Of a stretch of DNA of 8,530 nt, positions 5,936-8,530 are shown piece by piece. Position 1 is the stretch's first letter. Every line of letters starts with the position of its first letter. Source of the stretch: an uncultured Xanthobacteraceae bacterium (GTDB lineage: Bacteria; Pseudomonadota; Alphaproteobacteria; Rhizobiales; Xanthobacteraceae); contig CATPBC010000360.1 in NCBI GenBank assembly GCA_955652195.1, positions 1 to 8,530 on the forward strand, written 5' to 3'. The position numbers were made by a program, and so were the translations under genes. The notes under the pieces are model-generated. The model worked only from the letters and a program-made list of their open reading frames with translations, had not been told where the DNA came from and ran no database searches.

Positions 5936-7108
5936 ATGCCCGGGCCGTTGGCTGGATTGCGCGTACTGGAACTAGCCCGCATTTTGGCCGGCCCGTGGGC
6001 CGGGCAGATCCTTGCCGATCTTGGCGCCGACGTCATCAAGGTCGAACGCAGCGGGACTGGTGACGACACCCGCGCCTGGGGTCCACCCTTCGTCCCCGCT
6101 GCCGACGGCAGCCACCTCGACGCGGCTTACTTTCACTGCACCAACCGCGGCAAGCGCTCGATCGAGCTGGATTTCACCACCGCCGAGGGCCAGCGCCTCG
6201 TCAAGAAGCTTGCGGCGCGCTCGGATGTTCTCATCGAAAACTTCAAACTCGGTGGCCTGGTCAAATTTGGTCTCGACTACAAAAGCCTGGGGCCGGCCAA
6301 TCCGCGGCTGATCTACTGCTCGGTCACCGGTTTTGGGCAGTCCGGACCGTCGGCCGCGCGCGCCGGTTACGACCTTATGGCGCAAGGGATCGGCGGCATC
6401 ATGGGCATGACCGGCGCTGCCGACGGCCCGCCGATGCGCGTCGGCGTGCCGATCGCAGATATCTTCTCCGGCGTCTATTCGACCATCGGCATTCTTGCGG
6501 CCCTGGTCCGGCGCGAGAAGACCGGGCACGGCGGTTACGTCGATGCCGCGCTGGTCGATTCGACGGTCGGTACACTGGCTTTTCAGGCGCTCAACTATCT
6601 CGTCTCCGGCGAACTTCCCAAGCGCATTGGCAATGCCCATCCGAATCTTGTCCCCTATCAGGAATTTCCGGTCGCCGATGGGAGCATCATTATTGCCAGC
6701 GGCAACGACGCCCAGTTCGTCAAGCTGTGCGGCATTCTCGGCGCGCCGCAGCTCGCGCAAGACGCGGCGTATAAGGACAATAAAGGCCGGGTCGAACACC
6801 GCGCCGAACTGGTCAGCAAGCTGTGCGCGCTGACCTCGCGCATGAAACGCGAAGAGCTTCTGAATAAGCTGGAAGCCGCTGGCATCCCGGCAGGGCCGAT
6901 CAATGATCTGCAACAGGTCTTTGCCGACCCGCAGGTCATTCATCGCGGCATGCGGCTCGAAGTGAAAAGCCCGGCGGCCAAAGGCGGGATAATCCCGGGC
7001 ATTCGCACCCCGATTGTGCTCGACGGCGCGCCCATGGCGTCCGAGCGGCCGTCACCGCGTCTTGGCGAACACACCGCCGAAATTCTGCGCGAGATGGGCG
7101 AGGGCTGA
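5936..7108 (+). CDS. Class III (CaiB/BaiF family) CoA-transferase
   Basis: Moves CoA from an acyl-CoA donor to a free carboxylic acid through an aspartyl intermediate; family members work as interlocked dimers in the cytoplasm. The 390 residues match the family length. The N-terminus has PLAGLRVLELARILAGPWAG (4-23) and LADLGADVIKVER (26-38). NRGKRSIELDF (70-80) and DVLIENFKLG (97-106) are typical blocks. Asp175 in VPIADIFSG aligns by eye with catalytic Asp169 of formyl-CoA transferase. HGGYVDAALVDSTVG (198-212) and AGIPAGPINDLQQVFADPQV (315-334) complete the signature; the protein ends PRLGEHTAEILREMG. CoA-acceptor specificity cannot be read from these motifs. It is divergent from malonyl-CoA decarboxylase, so a dicarboxylate such as malonate is an attractive acceptor, but that is context only. 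The stop is 20 bp from the stop of the convergent DUF883 gene. Confidence 0.93.
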   Translation: MPGPLAGLRVLELARILAGPWAGQILADLGADVIKVERSGTGDDTRAWGPPFVPAADGSHLDAAYFHCTNRGKRSIELDFTTAEGQRLVKKLAARSDVLIENFKLGGLVKFGLDYKSLGPANPRLIYCSVTGFGQSGPSAARAGYDLMAQGIGGIMGMTGAADGPPMRVGVPIADIFSGVYSTIGILAALVRREKTGHGGYVDAALVDSTVGTLAFQALNYLVSGELPKRIGNAHPNLVPYQEFPVADGSIIIASGNDAQFVKLCGILGAPQLAQDAAYKDNKGRVEHRAELVSKLCALTSRMKREELLNKLEAAGIPAGPINDLQQVFADPQVIHRGMRLEVKSPAAKGGIIPGIRTPIVLDGAPMASERPSPRLGEHTAEILREMGEG

Positions 7109-7122
7109 CTCTACGGCAGAGT
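7108..7122. terminator. Small hairpin between convergent genes
   Basis: ACTCT (7108-7112) and AGAGT (7118-7122) pair around a 5-base loop in the 20-bp space between the two stop codons, overlapping the last base of the CoA-transferase TGA. It is short and AU-rich, and is followed by TCTTA rather than a real T-run, so any terminator function is weak. Confidence 0.2.
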
Positions 7123-7128
7123 TCTTAC

Positions 7129-7539
7129 TCAACGACGCCGGCGGCTGCCGCCGCTGCTGACACTGCCCAAAACCGCCGCGCCGATCAAAATGCCGATGCC
7201 GAGCGCGACGCCGATGGTGATAAGCGGCCGGTTCTCGGCTTCGCTGGCGACCCGCCGTAAGGCATCGCTGCCGTATTTCGCGCCGAGGTCGAGCGCCTGA
7301 TTGCCCAAACGCCCGGCTTGATCGCCGGCAGCCTGCCCGCCTTTGCGGAAGCGATCCACCATCTCGCTCAAAATCGTGGAGATGGCGTCGCCGATTTGGT
7401 CGCTCGCCGCTGCGGCCGCGTCGGACGTCCGCCGGCCGGCGATGCGGCCGATCTTCTCAAGTTCCTTCTCCACAACGCCCAGATGCTTCTGGATGACGGC
7501 AACGCTGGGAGAGAAATCCGATGCACGATGTTGGAACAT
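7129..7539 (-). CDS. DUF883/ElaB-YqjD-like membrane-anchored small protein
   Basis: A 136-residue protein with the layout of the ElaB/YqjD/DUF883 family: an amphipathic helical part rich in Ala, Gln, Asp and Lys (about 12-100, with VVEKELEKIGRI and a SDAAAAASDQIGDAIS stretch), then one C-terminal membrane segment with spaced glycines (about 105-126, ITIGVALGIGILIGAAVLG), and a basic tail SRRRR. In E. coli, family members are tail-anchored inner-membrane proteins made in stationary phase, and YqjD is reported to bind ribosomes. The start is ATG 7539-7537 with GAGG (7547-7544) 4 nt upstream. An upstream ATG at 7611 would lie inside the predicted promoter and add 24 residues without family resemblance. 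It is expressed alone from an EcfG-type promoter candidate. Family assignment is by layout and membrane-anchor motif rather than strong identity. Confidence 0.75.
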   Translation of the reverse strand: MFQHRASDFSPSVAVIQKHLGVVEKELEKIGRIAGRRTSDAAAAASDQIGDAISTILSEMVDRFRKGGQAAGDQAGRLGNQALDLGAKYGSDALRRVASEAENRPLITIGVALGIGILIGAAVLGSVSSGGSRRRR

Positions 7540-7601
7540 GTTGCCTCGCGAAATCACCAATGCGGACAGGCTCGCTGGACGAGCGCCTCCGCCGTGGCAC
7601 C

Positions 7602-7626
7602 AACCTGTCAATTACGGGTTTGTTCC
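7602..7626 (-). promoter_or_regulatory. Candidate EcfG (general stress sigma factor) promoter of the DUF883 gene
   Basis: On the minus strand GGAAC (7626-7622) is followed by 16 nt and GGTT (7605-7602). The known alphaproteobacterial EcfG consensus is GGAAC-N16/17-CGTT, so the -35 is perfect and the -10 matches at three of four bases. Transcription would start near 7595, leaving a leader of about 55 nt before ATG 7539. A TTGACA (7611-7606) inside the spacer has no -10 partner 17 nt on, so a housekeeping promoter is less likely. Confidence 0.5.
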
Positions 7627-7695
7627 GCCGCGTGTTAGTTGCGCAGGTCTTTCGCCGAGCATGAAACGAGAAATTCACCGGACCGCACTGGTCGC

Positions 7696-8530
7696 TCAAG
7701 CGACAGCAATGGGCGCCAAAGCGTCGATATCGGTGACGACATCGATCACCGCGGGACGTTGCGCGGCGAGCGCCTGAGCGAGCGCTGCCGGAAAAGCGGA
7801 AGCTTGCTCCACACGGATGCCGAGCGCGCCCATGTCCTGCGCGATGCGTGCGAAATCGACCTTGTTGAAGGTCCATAATTCGCGCGCTTTTTCGGTTTGC
7901 TTGCCGCCATAGACGCGATCGAAGCCGCGCTTTGATTGATTGCCGCCGGAATTGTTGTTGACCACCGTCACCGCATTGATGTTCCAGCGCGCCGCGGTCT
8001 CGACTTCAGCGATGTGGTACCAGAACCCGGCATCGCCGGTAAACGTAACGACCGGCCGGTCGGGACAGGCGCATTTGGCGCCAAGCCCCGCGGGGAAAGC
8101 CCAACCCAAATGCCCGGCGCTGCGCATATAGCTTTGCCGCGGTGATGTCAGATCGAACATGCCGCCCATCCACATGCCGGCGTGCCCGGTGTCGACGACG
8201 ACGATGGCGTCGTCCGGCACGTGGCGCGTGAGTTCATGGCACAGCCGTTCCGGCCGGATCGGTACCGCCTCCGACATAAGCGCCGATTGATATTTATCGC
8301 GCCACGCGCGGCAGATCGTTTGCACTTCGCCGACCCAGTTTTTGCGTTTCGCCGCGCTGCGGTCGGCATGCGCCAGCATGCGCGCCAGGATCGTCTTGGC
8401 ATCGCCATTGACCGCGGCGCGCAGCGGATAGTTGCGGCCGAGGGCTTCTGGGTCGATGTCAATCTGAATGGCGGGCGTGCCGATCTTGGGCACCGCCCAG
8501 AAATGCGTCGTCATGCCGCCGGTCTCGGTG
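7696..8530 (-). CDS. Thiamine-diphosphate-dependent enzyme, acetolactate-synthase superfamily (C-terminal half, cut by window edge)
   Basis: Only the last 277 codons are visible; the frame stays open through base 8530 (reading TETGGMTTHFW), so the methionine at 8514 is internal. The end of the central domain is seen (AIQIDIDPEALGRNYPL), then the C-terminal diphosphate-binding domain. The ThDP/Mg motif starts GDAGF in VVTFTGDAGFWYHIAEVETA and closes with NNNSGGNQ about 28 residues later. GHLGWAFPAGLGAK is the loop before it. The C-terminus is PAVIDVVTDIDALAP. Family chemistry is decarboxylation or carboligation of 2-keto acids or related compounds. The GDAGF and NNNSGG segments do not resemble oxalyl-CoA decarboxylase as I remember it, so pairing with the nearby CoA-transferase as an oxalate pathway is not supported. 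Such proteins are usually annotated as acetolactate synthase large-subunit-like; true IlvB is doubtful because no small-subunit gene follows. The stop lies 156 bp from the DUF883 start on the same strand. Confidence 0.88.
   Translation of the reverse strand, partial: TETGGMTTHFWAVPKIGTPAIQIDIDPEALGRNYPLRAAVNGDAKTILARMLAHADRSAAKRKNWVGEVQTICRAWRDKYQSALMSEAVPIRPERLCHELTRHVPDDAIVVVDTGHAGMWMGGMFDLTSPRQSYMRSAGHLGWAFPAGLGAKCACPDRPVVTFTGDAGFWYHIAEVETAARWNINAVTVVNNNSGGNQSKRGFDRVYGGKQTEKARELWTFNKVDFARIAQDMGALGIRVEQASAFPAALAQALAAQRPAVIDVVTDIDALAPIAVA

Noticed and set aside
5972..6943. Minus-strand open frame of 323 codons opposite the CoA-transferase
   Set aside because: Fully antisense to a well-supported CaiB/BaiF gene, with no ribosome binding site or domain; a GC-bias shadow.
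5936..8530. CoA-transferase plus ThDP enzyme as a formyl-CoA transferase/oxalyl-CoA decarboxylase oxalate system
   Set aside because: The ThDP enzyme lacks the oxalyl-CoA decarboxylase-like motif pattern, the genes are convergent and separated by a DUF883 gene, and the transferase shows no specific formyl-CoA transferase features.
1..8530. CRISPR arrays, mobile elements, tRNA or rRNA genes, or defence systems
   Set aside because: No spaced direct-repeat array, terminal inverted repeat, transposase or integrase, cloverleaf or defence-type domain was seen on either strand; the only tandem repeat is the short coding one in the SDR gene.

Overview
The window looks like chromosomal DNA from a GC-rich alphaproteobacterium, most likely of the Hyphomicrobiales (Bradyrhizobium or Rhodoplanes type). 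The basis is high GC in third codon positions, the protein families present, and a candidate alphaproteobacterial general-stress (EcfG-type) promoter near the right end. This placement is inference from content; there is no rRNA or other marker gene. No tRNA, rRNA, CRISPR array, insertion sequence, phage gene or toxin-antitoxin pair was seen.

Left block (1-3064, all minus strand, reading right to left): glpD (FAD-dependent glycerol-3-phosphate dehydrogenase), then potG (ATPase) and potH (permease, cut by the window edge) of a putrescine/spermidine-type ABC importer. No binding-protein gene (potF) stands in its usual place before potG; glpD stands there instead. A short divergent spacer (3065-3152) separates glpD from a plus-strand short-chain dehydrogenase/reductase (SDR) gene at 3153-3890. 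The SDR carries a four-copy, in-frame 15-bp tandem repeat and appears to lack the usual catalytic serine.

Middle block (3907-7108): a minus-strand pair, malonyl-CoA decarboxylase followed by a small VOC (glyoxalase/dioxygenase fold) protein, is divergent from a plus-strand class III (CaiB/BaiF) CoA-transferase. The 144-bp spacer between them holds a perfect GC hairpin just upstream of the transferase ribosome binding site. A CoA-transferase next to a malonyl-CoA decarboxylase suggests activation and decarboxylation of malonate or a related acid, but the substrate cannot be read from the sequence.

Right block (7129-8530, minus strand): a small DUF883/ElaB-YqjD-like protein with a C-terminal membrane anchor sits behind a GGAAC-N16-GGTT promoter candidate. 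The C-terminal half of a thiamine-diphosphate enzyme of the acetolactate-synthase superfamily then runs off the window end.

Overall this is ordinary metabolic and transport DNA. I found no convincing novel multi-gene system. The points most worth a second look are the SDR repeat, the stress-type promoter, the glpD-potGH arrangement and the decarboxylase/CoA-transferase pair.
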